From NCBI GenBank assembly GCA_937914965.1, contig CALGIY010000079.1, positions 1 through 7,905 on the forward strand: a stretch of DNA of 7,905 nucleotides, read 5' to 3'. A program made the translations under genes and the position numbers. The notes under the pieces are model-generated. The model did not search any database and was not told the DNA's origin. It saw nothing but the letters and a program-made list of their open reading frames with translations. Origin of the DNA: an uncultured Thermoanaerobacteraceae bacterium. GTDB lineage: Bacteria > Bacillota > DSM-12270 > Thermacetogeniales > Thermacetogeniaceae. Shown here piece after piece: positions 1 through 5,510 of this stretch. How positions within the stretch are numbered: the first letter of the stretch is position 1; each line of letters starts with the position of its first letter.

Positions 1-151
1 AGGCAACTACAACTGGATCCCAGTAACTAAAGTGGTTGGCAATGACCAGAACCGGACCCTCTTGTGGGATATTATCTACACCCTCAACTTTCCAGTGGCA
101 GAAAACAATAAAGAAAAAACGGATAAGGCAGCGACAAAAGCGATAGAACAC
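1..151 (-). CDS. plsC: 1-acyl-sn-glycerol-3-phosphate acyltransferase (PlsC), N-terminal part, cut by window edge
   Basis: Only the first 50 codons are present; the frame is open to base 1. PlsC transfers a fatty acyl group to lysophosphatidic acid at the membrane to make phosphatidic acid. The sequence shows a Cys/Phe-rich hydrophobic N-terminus (about residues 3-19), then KVEGVDNIPQEGPVLVIANH, then the catalytic HX4D motif of the family as H40-FSYW-D45. The start is GTG at 151-149, chosen because GGAGGAGG (160-167) lies 8 nt upstream; that site sits in the last codons of cmk. No ATG is available. The cmk stop and this start are only 4 nt apart, so translational coupling is likely. Order cmk-plsC is common in clostridia. 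The family is clear; the rest of the protein cannot be checked here. Confidence 0.88.
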   Translation of the reverse strand, partial: MFYRFCRCLIRFFFIVFCHWKVEGVDNIPQEGPVLVIANHFSYWDPVVVA

Positions 152-155
152 AACG

Positions 156-830
156 CTAACCTCCTCCGTAATCTTCCAGCATTTTATCTATTACTTGCGG
201 AACTGTTAGATATGTGCAGTCAATAGCAACTGCATCTGGTGCCTTTTTTAAGGGTCCTACTTCCCGCTTGCGGTCCATCTCATCGCGGTATGTTAGTTCC
301 CAGCGTAATTCTTCTTCAGTAAAGGACTGCCCTGCAGCCTGAAGTTCCTTCCCCCGGCGCTCAAGTCGCATACCCAGTGATGCAGTTAAAAAGAATTTAT
401 ATTCTGCATCAGGCAAAACAACAGTTCCGATATCCCGGCCTTCCATAACCACACCACCAGTCCGGGCAAAAAGCTGCTGGTACTGTACAAGATAGCTGCG
501 TACAGAAGTCGCCGCAGCAACTTTTGACACATTACAAGCAACCTTTTTTTCTCGCAAATGAGGGGAAACATCTACACCACTGCACCAAAGAACAACAGTG
601 CCGCTTTTTAAATTACGAACCAGTGAAAACCGGATCTCATTAAGCAGAGCATCCAGTTCCACTTCATTTTCTAAATCAACCCCGGCCTGGAGGGCAAAAT
701 AGGTCACTGCCCGATACATGGCACCTGTATCAATATAAATTAATCCTAACCTACGTGCCAGTTCCCGCGCTACAGTGCTCTTTCCGGAACCAGCAGGCCC
801 ATCTATTGCAAAATTCGGCATGCGGGGCAC
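156..830 (-). CDS. cmk: Cytidylate (CMP/dCMP) kinase
   Basis: Phosphorylates CMP and dCMP with ATP in the cytoplasm, supplying nucleotide and CDP-lipid synthesis. At 224 residues it is full length for the family. Visible are the P-loop GPAGSGKST (11-19), DTGAMYR (34-40), GRDIGT (131-136), the DAEYKFFLTAS strand and helix (141-151), and the lid-region sequence RDEMDRKRE (182-190). I chose GTG at 830-828 because GGGAG (839-843) lies 8 nt upstream. A GTG at 845 has no usable ribosome binding site, and the ATG at 821 is 17 nt from it. The conserved core begins at MPNFAIDGP, so these choices change only the tail. It follows aroA after about 44 nt without a terminator, so it is probably cotranscribed. 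The C-terminal GGG codons double as the plsC ribosome binding site. Confidence 0.95.
   Translation of the reverse strand: MPRMPNFAIDGPAGSGKSTVARELARRLGLIYIDTGAMYRAVTYFALQAGVDLENEVELDALLNEIRFSLVRNLKSGTVVLWCSGVDVSPHLREKKVACNVSKVAAATSVRSYLVQYQQLFARTGGVVMEGRDIGTVVLPDAEYKFFLTASLGMRLERRGKELQAAGQSFTEEELRWELTYRDEMDRKREVGPLKKAPDAVAIDCTYLTVPQVIDKMLEDYGGG
160..167 (-). promoter_or_regulatory. Ribosome binding site of plsC inside the end of cmk
   Basis: The minus strand reads GGAGGAGG here, encoding the terminal glycines of Cmk, with the nearest GGAGG 8 nt before the plsC GTG. It decides the plsC start, since no ATG is available. Confidence 0.8.
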
Positions 831-838
831 TTTTCTCA

Positions 839-843
839 CTCCC
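839..843 (-). promoter_or_regulatory. Ribosome binding site that decides the cmk start
   Basis: The minus strand reads GGGAG followed by 8 nt and GTG at 830. The longer open frame starting at 845 would place this site inside the coding sequence and leaves only GGT immediately next to its own start. Confidence 0.6.
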
Positions 844-874
844 ACCTTATTTTAACACAATTCTCACCATCTGG

Positions 875-2176
875 CTAGTTTTCTGCCTCTATAAATGCCC
901 CCAATTCCCTGAATAGATACGGAAAGGATGGGAAAGAGATTTCCAGACAACCAGCATCATCGATCAGTGTCTCATCCATCGCACAGAACCCTGCAACTGC
1001 TAAGGCCATGGCAATTCTGTGATCACCCCAAGAATTCACCTGGGCACCCAGTATCTGCCCGCCTCCGATCCACAGACCATCCTGTTTCTCTTTGATCAAT
1101 ACCCCCATTTTGCACAGCTCAGAGGCTATTGCACGCAGGCGGTCAGTCTCCTTCACCCTCAGTTCACCTGCATCGCTGATCTCGGTCTCTCCCTGTGCCG
1201 CTGCTGCGGCAACTGCCAAGACTGGTATTTCATCCAACACTCGGGGCAGCATCTTACCTTTGATGACTGCTCCCCGCAGTCGGGCAGACCTAACCAGGAG
1301 ATCGGCTACCGGTTCTCCATTCCAGGAACATTTATTTTGCACCTGAATACTAGCACCCATCATTTCCAACACATCAAGGATCCCTGTTCTGGTAGGGTTG
1401 ACACCCACATCCCGGATTAAGATTTCACTACCCGGAACCAAAGTCGCTGCCACAATTAAATATGCAGCAGCAGAGATATCCCCTGGAACCCGCACAGTCT
1501 GCCCTTGAAGAGGCATTTTCCCTTCGAGGCGAATCAAATCGCCATCCACAGTAAGAGAAGCCCCAAATACCTTTAACATCCTTTCAGTGTGATCCCTACT
1601 CTGTAAAGGCTGAATCACAGTTGTGACCCCGGATGCATTCAAACCAGCCAGGAGAACAGCTGATTTCACCTGGGCGCTGGGGATGGGAAGCCTATACTCA
1701 ATGGGCTGTAGACAAGGGTTTCCTTGGACAGCCAGGGGTGCCAATTTGTTTCCGCTGCGCCCCGAAATCTGTGCTCCCATCATCATTAATGGAGTAATTA
1801 CTCTGCCCATGGGACGCTGACGCAAGGAGTCATCTCCTGTCAGCACAGTAAAGATGCCCTGGCTAGCTAAGACACCGAGCAGTAGACGCATGGTGGTCCC
1901 TGAATTTCCGGCGTTCAAAATATCAGATGGTTCCTGGAAACCCTCAAGTCCCCTTCCCTTGACCAGGATACAGCCGTCTTTTTGCTCAATCTCTACCCCG
2001 AGTGCATTAAGACACTGCAGCGTTTGTAAGCAGTCGGAACCCCATAAAAAATTGTGGATCTCTGTAATTCCCTCAGCTAAGGCCCCAATCAAGGCAGCAC
2101 GATGAGAAATAGACTTATCCCCTGGTACTCGGCAGGTGCCTGTAAGACCTTTTCCAGGTGAAACACACAGTTGCAT
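875..2176 (-). CDS. aroA: 3-phosphoshikimate 1-carboxyvinyltransferase (EPSP synthase), class II type
   Basis: Joins shikimate 3-phosphate and PEP to give EPSP, the penultimate step to chorismate, in the cytoplasm. At 433 residues it is full length. Motifs seen: PGDKSISHRA (18-27, catalytic Lys21), LNAGNSGTTMRLLLG (87-101), RQRPMGRV (119-126), PSAQVK (166-171), RDHTE (194-198), NPTR (260-263), the DEIP motif with catalytic Asp315 and Glu316, KETDR (342-346) and SWGDHRIAMA (382-391). GDKS, SAQVK, RDHTE and NPTR are the four short motifs used to define class II, glyphosate-tolerant EPSP synthases, so tolerance is a reasonable but untested inference. The ATG has a GGTGA site 6-7 nt upstream. It lies 65 nt after aroF and before cmk with no terminator, so an aroF-aroA-cmk-plsC transcript is likely. 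Confidence 0.97.
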   Translation of the reverse strand: MQLCVSPGKGLTGTCRVPGDKSISHRAALIGALAEGITEIHNFLWGSDCLQTLQCLNALGVEIEQKDGCILVKGRGLEGFQEPSDILNAGNSGTTMRLLLGVLASQGIFTVLTGDDSLRQRPMGRVITPLMMMGAQISGRSGNKLAPLAVQGNPCLQPIEYRLPIPSAQVKSAVLLAGLNASGVTTVIQPLQSRDHTERMLKVFGASLTVDGDLIRLEGKMPLQGQTVRVPGDISAAAYLIVAATLVPGSEILIRDVGVNPTRTGILDVLEMMGASIQVQNKCSWNGEPVADLLVRSARLRGAVIKGKMLPRVLDEIPVLAVAAAAAQGETEISDAGELRVKETDRLRAIASELCKMGVLIKEKQDGLWIGGGQILGAQVNSWGDHRIAMALAVAGFCAMDETLIDDAGCLEISFPSFPYLFRELGAFIEAEN

Positions 2177-2241
2177 AATTAATCACCATATTTCTTTTGC
2201 CCAGTTCTTGTTCACCTGATGCGTTCCTCACTTTTTTACCC

Positions 2242-3111
2242 CTACTGACTTACACCACAACCTGGGATACAGCGTCCCACCGCCCTGGCTACCATCCCGA
2301 CTTCATCCACTAGATTCCGAAATTTATCGGGTAACAGGGATTGCTGTCCATCAGATAAGGCATCACAAGGAGATGAATGCACCTCGATCAGTAGTCCATC
2401 AGCTCCAGCTGCTACAGCAGCGCGGGACATGGGTAATACAAGCGGCCATTTACCGGTGCCGTGGCTGGGATCCACAATTACCGGGAGGTGAGAGAGCTGT
2501 TTGATCAACGGTACAGAGCTTAAATCAAGGGTATACCTGGTGAAGTTCTCAAAAGTTCTAATTCCCCTTTCACAGAGAATAACCTGGTTATTGCCCCCCA
2601 CCAAAATATACTCAGCAGCCATTAGCAGCTCCTTGATAGTTGCCCCTGGCCCCCGTTTCAGTAAAACCGGCTTACCGACCCTGGCCACCTCCTGCAGGAT
2701 CGAAAAGTTCTGCATATTACGGGCACCAACTTGCAGAATATCAGCATAGCGAGCAACAAGCGGAACCAACCGCGTATCCATAACCTCTGTAACAATAGGT
2801 AGTCCCGTAGCGGCCCGGGCTTCAGCCAAGATCTCCAAACCCTTTTCCGCGAGCCCCTGAAATGAATACGGGGAAGTCCGGGGTTTATAGGCACCCCCAC
2901 GCAAAAAAGTAGCCCCCGCTTCCTTTACCGCAGCTGCAACCTCTAGAAATTGTGCCCTGGATTCCACTGCACAGGAACCTGCAATTAGGTGGACATCCTG
3001 TCCCCCGATCACATGTCCGCCTACTTTGATTAAGGTATTATCCTGTTTATACTCCCTGCTTACCAGTTTAAAAGGGCTCTGAATCGAAATCACCTTTTCA
3101 ATAACTGACAT
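2242..3111 (-). CDS. aroF: 3-deoxy-7-phosphoheptulonate (DAHP) synthase, type I-beta, without the N-terminal regulatory domain
   Basis: Condenses PEP and erythrose 4-phosphate to DAHP, the first step of the shikimate pathway. Seen in the 289-residue protein: AGSCAVES (44-51), [15 protein letters not shown] (72-86), [11 protein letters not shown] (126-136), [15 protein letters not shown] (147-161), VDPSHGTGK (213-221), IEVH (242-245) and ALSDG (251-255). By family knowledge the metal ligands would be Cys48, His217, Glu243 and Asp254. Common clostridial and Thermotoga enzymes have about 338 residues with a ferredoxin-like feedback domain of about 70 residues. Here the protein starts at the linker (FKLVSREYK). 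An in-frame TGA lies three codons before the ATG, so no extension is possible; GGTGA gives the ribosome binding site. The enzyme is therefore probably not feedback-inhibited through that domain, like short archaeal forms. Confidence 0.95.
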   Translation of the reverse strand: MSVIEKVISIQSPFKLVSREYKQDNTLIKVGGHVIGGQDVHLIAGSCAVESRAQFLEVAAAVKEAGATFLRGGAYKPRTSPYSFQGLAEKGLEILAEARAATGLPIVTEVMDTRLVPLVARYADILQVGARNMQNFSILQEVARVGKPVLLKRGPGATIKELLMAAEYILVGGNNQVILCERGIRTFENFTRYTLDLSSVPLIKQLSHLPVIVDPSHGTGKWPLVLPMSRAAVAAGADGLLIEVHSSPCDALSDGQQSLLPDKFRNLVDEVGMVARAVGRCIPGCGVSQ

Positions 3112-3167
3112 AATAAATCACCATTTTTATTAATATTAAAACCCTTAATGGATATTCGACCGCACAT
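3090..3167 (-). other. Possible 25-codon upstream open reading frame in the aroF leader
   Basis: On the minus strand AGGAAG (3174-3179) lies 6 nt before ATG (3167-3165). The frame runs 25 codons, starts MCGRISIKGF, and ends in TGA inside the eighth codon of aroF, in a different frame. Ribosomes ending there could re-initiate at aroF. It has one Phe and no Tyr or Trp codons, so it does not look like an aromatic attenuation leader. It may be chance. Confidence 0.25.
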
Positions 3168-3248
3168 CTGTTACTTCCTGCCGGAACTACGGGAAGATTT
3201 ACTATGTTTATATTTTACACCATCAGCAGAACTTATTTAAAAATCTAA

Positions 3249-3276
3249 ATTATACACACACGCAAGGTAAAAACAA
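3249..3276 (-). promoter_or_regulatory. Candidate sigma-A promoter of the aroF-aroA-cmk-plsC unit
   Basis: The minus strand has a perfect -10 TATAAT (3254-3249) preceded after 16 nt by a weak TTGTTT (3276-3271), which lies in the T-run of the ferredoxin terminator. Transcription would begin near 3242 and give a leader of about 130 nt before aroF. Placement just after a terminator and before an operon fits; the -35 match is only TTG, so confidence is limited. Confidence 0.45.
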
Positions 3277-3315
3277 TAAAAAAACTCGCAACACCTTGGC
3301 GATGCTGCGAGTTTT
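3274..3315 (-). terminator. Intrinsic terminator of the ferredoxin gene
   Basis: On the minus strand AAAACTCGCAGCA (3315-3303) pairs with TGTTGCGAGTTTT (3293-3281), 13 pairs with one G-U, around a 9-nt loop. The 3' arm runs straight into a T-rich tract (TTTTTTTATTG). It begins 19 bases after the ferredoxin stop and closes that transcription unit, separating it from aroF. Confidence 0.9.
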
Positions 3316-3334
3316 GCATTTCATAACCCTGAAA

Positions 3335-3514
3335 CTATTCCTCGATTGTGATAGCATCCTCTGGGCACTCATCTACACAGGATTCACATTCTGGGCAGTC
3401 GTCAGGACGCGCTACCTTGGACTTGTCATCCTCAATGTCGAAAACTTCGCTGGGACATACATCTGCACAGCTTCCACAGCCTGTACACTTGTCAAGATCT
3501 ACTTTCGGCGGCAT
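3335..3514 (-). CDS. Small 2[4Fe-4S] clostridial-type ferredoxin
   Basis: A 59-residue cytoplasmic low-potential electron carrier. It carries two complete cluster motifs: C10-TG-C13-GS-C16-ADV-C20-P and C40-PE-C43-ES-C46-VDE-C50-P, the classic CX2CX2CX3CP pattern. The first three cysteines of one motif and the last of the other normally bind each cluster. The protein is strongly acidic, as usual for bacterial ferredoxins, and length matches the family. The ATG follows GGGAGAGG by 7 nt. The gene has its own near-consensus promoter and a strong terminator, so it is probably expressed alone and at high level. The redox partner cannot be told from the neighbours; it may serve general anaerobic metabolism rather than the aro genes beside it. 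Confidence 0.97.
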   Translation of the reverse strand: MPPKVDLDKCTGCGSCADVCPSEVFDIEDDKSKVARPDDCPECESCVDECPEDAITIEE

Positions 3515-3561
3515 ACTCGATCCTCTCCCTTATAATTATTAATATGGTGAAACTTAAAGAG

Positions 3562-3590
3562 ATCATACAAGCCTGTTTTCAAGATGTCAA
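3562..3590 (-). promoter_or_regulatory. Sigma-A promoter of the ferredoxin gene
   Basis: The minus strand reads TTGACA (3590-3585), a 17-nt spacer, then TATGAT (3567-3562): a perfect -35 and a -10 one base off consensus. The expected start is the A near 3555, giving a leader of about 40 nt. The aroH stop codon TGA (3589-3587) lies inside the -35 box. Confidence 0.88.
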
Positions 3591-3970
3591 CCGTTTTTTA
3601 CATTCAGGTCTGGTCTAAGAAAAACAGCATCACCTAAATAAACATGCCTCACTTCATCCTGGTCACAGGCAAGGTAAGCATGTATCAATACTCGCACACA
3701 CATGGTTAGTGCTCCAGGAACAGGTATCTCTGCTGTACAAAAGAGGGGAACCTGCACCCATCCCAATTCTCGAGCTGCTTCAGCAGGGAATGCAGCATCT
3801 AAATCTGGAGTAACCGAAAAGATAATACTGATAATTTTTGCTGGTTCCAGGGCATTCTCCCTGGCGATGACAGCCAACAGGTTTTTAGCTGTACCTCGGA
3901 TAGACTCCGGGGTATTTTCTAGAACAGTTGCCGCTCCTCGGATCCCTCGCACCCACAATTTATCATCCAT
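3587..3970 (-). CDS. aroH: Chorismate mutase, AroH type
   Basis: Rearranges chorismate to prephenate, the first step toward Phe and Tyr, as a small cytoplasmic trimer in this family. The protein has 127 residues, the same as Bacillus subtilis AroH, and lines up along its length: VRGIRGA near the start, SVTPDLDAAFPAEAARELG (52-70), VPLFC (74-78), and DEVRHVYLGDAVFLRPDL (105-122). By comparison with the B. subtilis enzyme the active-site residues are Arg11, Cys78, Glu81, Arg93 and Tyr111, all present. The ATG follows GGTGG by 7 nt. It lies 18 nt after the HutP-like gene, so it is probably the last gene of the upstream transcript. The ferredoxin promoter overlaps its stop. It shares no transcript start with aroF, though both act in the same pathway. 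Confidence 0.96.
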   Translation of the reverse strand: MDDKLWVRGIRGAATVLENTPESIRGTAKNLLAVIARENALEPAKIISIIFSVTPDLDAAFPAEAARELGWVQVPLFCTAEIPVPGALTMCVRVLIHAYLACDQDEVRHVYLGDAVFLRPDLNVKNG

Positions 3971-3988
3971 AAAATTACCACCATCTTC

Positions 3989-4420
3989 TTAAGAAATTGC
4001 GCGGTGTCCTAAACCGATGGCTATTTCATCCAGGTGTAGGAGTCCAACCCCGAAGAAAACTACCACACTCACGTGATCATGGTAACGGGCAATTCCAATC
4101 TTTCCGCCCACACTGAAACCCACAGCTTTGACGGTAATCTGACTCAAGGCCTCTCTGGTGGCTCCTGCAACAGCCCCCTCTTCGCTGTGGATTGCCTTGA
4201 TGACCCCTTCCCTTTTTGCTGCGACAACCGCGCGCTCCATAAATTTTTTCACTGAACTGATAAATTCTCCACCACAGTCAACCGCAGCAGTCTTTATACC
4301 GAGTTCAGCATACCGCGCTTTTTGCTCAATTTCTTCTTCCCTGGTTTTTGTTAGTGCCATCTGGATAGCAATAGTGGCTATCTGCTTGCTTCCATAACCA
4401 TTCAAACATGATCCCCCCAT
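3989..4420 (-). CDS. HutP-family protein
   Basis: The 143-residue protein resembles the HutP family, whose founder in Bacillus binds histidine, Mg2+ and RNA to prevent termination in the hut operon. Shared-looking features are the helix EEGAVAGATREALSQ (80-94), the GGKIGIAR strand (105-112), a hydrophobic hairpin HDHVSVVVFFGVG (114-126) and the C-terminal IGLGHRAIS. No hut gene is nearby, so histidine control is not implied. Comparing from memory, the metal-binding His73 and His77 of B. subtilis HutP correspond to Gly here. The start is unsure: ATG at 4420 is used; TTG at 4438 overlaps the gene before, and TTG at 4405 has GGGGGG 7 nt upstream. The conserved region begins at about GSKQIATIAIQMAL, so all three keep it. 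aroH follows closely. Confidence 0.75.
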   Translation of the reverse strand: MGGSCLNGYGSKQIATIAIQMALTKTREEEIEQKARYAELGIKTAAVDCGGEFISSVKKFMERAVVAAKREGVIKAIHSEEGAVAGATREALSQITVKAVGFSVGGKIGIARYHDHVSVVVFFGVGLLHLDEIAIGLGHRAIS

Positions 4421-4430
4421 AGTAAAAAAC

Positions 4431-4907
4431 CTATTCAATTTGAACTTTCCCTAAACTGGCCCGGGATGCGTTGGTTGTCACCTGGTAATTAATCTCAGGC
4501 CAGCATACTCCTGGAGATACTGAGCTCACCTGGTATTTCAATGGATATGAGTAAGCAGTTCCATCAACGATGATCTCGTCACCAGCTCGAACAGAAAGCA
4601 GGATCTCTCGCTCCTCGAAACTGGCAGTCTCCTTACCATTGACATACACAATTACCCTGGGCAGGATGAAATAACTACAAAGCTTTATTTTGACCTCTCC
4701 AACCGCTTTTTGTCCCGGTTGTGTCACAGCGAAACTCTGCTCAGACCAGGGTACCCCTTCCATCTGCTCAGCAAAACTCAAATAAAAACGGATAGGGTCA
4801 TTAGTCATAAACATCTGTAGTGTTACAAGCAGTGAAAAAAGTAGAGCAAGAATTATTTGCAGCCCTTTTTCCCAGTGCTCCAAGCGCTCAAAAAAATTCC
4901 TTCCCAT
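4431..4907 (-). CDS. Unrecognised membrane-anchored protein
   Basis: I do not recognise this 158-residue protein. It has a short charged N-terminus (FFERLEHWEKG), one hydrophobic segment at about 16-34, then about 120 residues that look rich in beta strands, with VIVYVNGKETASF (85-97) and a run around VRAGDEIIVDG (106-116). This suggests a single-pass protein with a small domain outside the membrane; no lipobox or cleavage site is evident. Two cysteines (77 and 135) lie in the outer part. The ATG follows AGGAGG by 8 nt, but that site lies in a long predicted hairpin. The stop is 10 nt before the HutP-like ATG and overlaps that gene if the TTG at 4438 is used, so the two are likely cotranslated. 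Confidence 0.75.
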   Translation of the reverse strand: MGRNFFERLEHWEKGLQIILALLFSLLVTLQMFMTNDPIRFYLSFAEQMEGVPWSEQSFAVTQPGQKAVGEVKIKLCSYFILPRVIVYVNGKETASFEEREILLSVRAGDEIIVDGTAYSYPLKYQVSSVSPGVCWPEINYQVTTNASRASLGKVQIE

Positions 4908-4910
4908 TGG

Positions 4911-4964
4911 AAAGCCCCTCCTGCAAAGTGTTATCTAACCATCTTTTACGCAGTTCGGGGCTTT
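4911..4964 (-). promoter_or_regulatory. Imperfect hairpin covering the ribosome binding site of the 4907 gene
   Basis: Read on the minus strand, AAAGCCCC (4964-4957) pairs with GGGGCTTT (4918-4911), CTGC (4953-4950) with GCAG (4924-4921), and AAAG (4946-4943) with CTTT (4928-4925). A small GTT/AAC pairing lies in the apical loop. The AGGAGG-type site is in the 3' arm, 3-10 nt before the ATG. This would hold the start site closed. On the opposite strand the same hairpin ends in six T, so a plus-strand terminator is the alternative, but no plus-strand gene precedes it. Confidence 0.5.
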
Positions 4965-4983
4965 TTTATGCAAAAAATAATCT

Positions 4984-5430
4984 TTACTTACTATTCAAGC
5001 GCTTTTCTAGATATAAACGGTAGGTACGCAGTTCCTCGTTCATTTTATAAATTATACGTTCCACCTGATATTTATCCAGTAAAATTTCAGAAGGAGACAA
5101 AACATCTACTTTACGAAATTCATCCCTCAGCAAAAACGGGATAACATCCTCTATGCTGTCAGTTTCAAGTGTAAATTCGACAGGAGCATAGGCGATCTCC
5201 CGGCCAGATGCCTCATCCGTGACTATATAGACTTCTCCATTTGTATTAATATCTTCCAGCCGAACACCCTGGATAGGAATATTCCGCAGCAAAATCGCTC
5301 TCTGTTCCCGGATTTCCTCTGCTATCTCCTCTCCTTCCTTCCATCTTGAGAAGATCCGTCCTTGTTTGCTCTCTCCGCGATAGTCAAAACGAACCCTCAG
5401 GCGCAATTTCTTATCATCTGATTGATCCAT
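4984..5430 (-). CDS. Unrecognised soluble protein
   Basis: A 148-residue protein I cannot assign. There is no signal peptide or membrane segment. The N-terminal part is basic with alternating residues (KKLRLRVRFDYRG, 7-19), the middle looks beta-rich (GEVYIVTDEASGREIAYAPVEF, 65-86), and the C-terminus is a charged helix from about 118 to 146 (DKYQVERIIYKMNEELRTYR) that could form a coiled coil. The start is ATG at 5430, because GGAGGG (5438-5443) lies 7 nt upstream; an ATG ten codons earlier at 5460 has no good site. It sits between cobO (80 nt away) and the membrane protein, with a 76-nt gap after it. Nothing in the sequence ties it to corrinoid or aromatic metabolism. Confidence 0.75.
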   Translation of the reverse strand: MDQSDDKKLRLRVRFDYRGESKQGRIFSRWKEGEEIAEEIREQRAILLRNIPIQGVRLEDINTNGEVYIVTDEASGREIAYAPVEFTLETDSIEDVIPFLLRDEFRKVDVLSPSEILLDKYQVERIIYKMNEELRTYRLYLEKRLNSK

Positions 5431-5437
5431 AAAAATA

Positions 5438-5443
5438 CCCTCC
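5438..5443 (-). promoter_or_regulatory. Ribosome binding site deciding the start at 5430
   Basis: GGAGGG on the minus strand, 7 nt before the ATG at 5430. It lies inside the longer frame from 5460, whose own upstream sequence (GGCGATAAATGGA) is poor. Confidence 0.65.
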
Positions 5444-5510
5444 GCCTCTCTATGATTCATTCCATTTATCGCCTAAATTCGCCGTAAGCCCACAAAATTC
5501 CTGCAAGGAC

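Noticed and set aside
1..151. Apparent frameshift or stop in plsC
   Set aside because: One frame meets TAG after about 24 codons, but the frame from GTG at 151 is open throughout and reads smoothly into the HX4D motif; the first impression came from a miscounted T-run.
32..226. 64-codon plus-strand frame at the start of the window
   Set aside because: It lies antisense to plsC and the end of cmk, both of which have family motifs and good ribosome binding sites; the plus frame has none.
1019..1420. 133-codon plus-strand frame
   Set aside because: Fully antisense to aroA, with no start signal and no recognisable family.
3170..3250. UAG triplets in the aroF leader as HutP sites
   Set aside because: Three UAG occur but their spacing is irregular and wide, unlike the closely spaced triplets bound by HutP.
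3112..3273. T-box or other amino-acid riboswitch before aroF
   Set aside because: No T-box sequence and no specifier-loop structure can be seen, and there is no terminator hairpin between the promoter and aroF.
4911..4966. Terminator of the soluble-protein gene on the minus strand
   Set aside because: After the hairpin the minus strand has only three T before CCATG; the six-T run lies on the wrong side for this direction.
5431..5510. Promoter between cobO and the next gene
   Set aside because: TTGTGG with GATAAA-like bases can be picked out, but the spacing is 18-19 and both boxes are poor.
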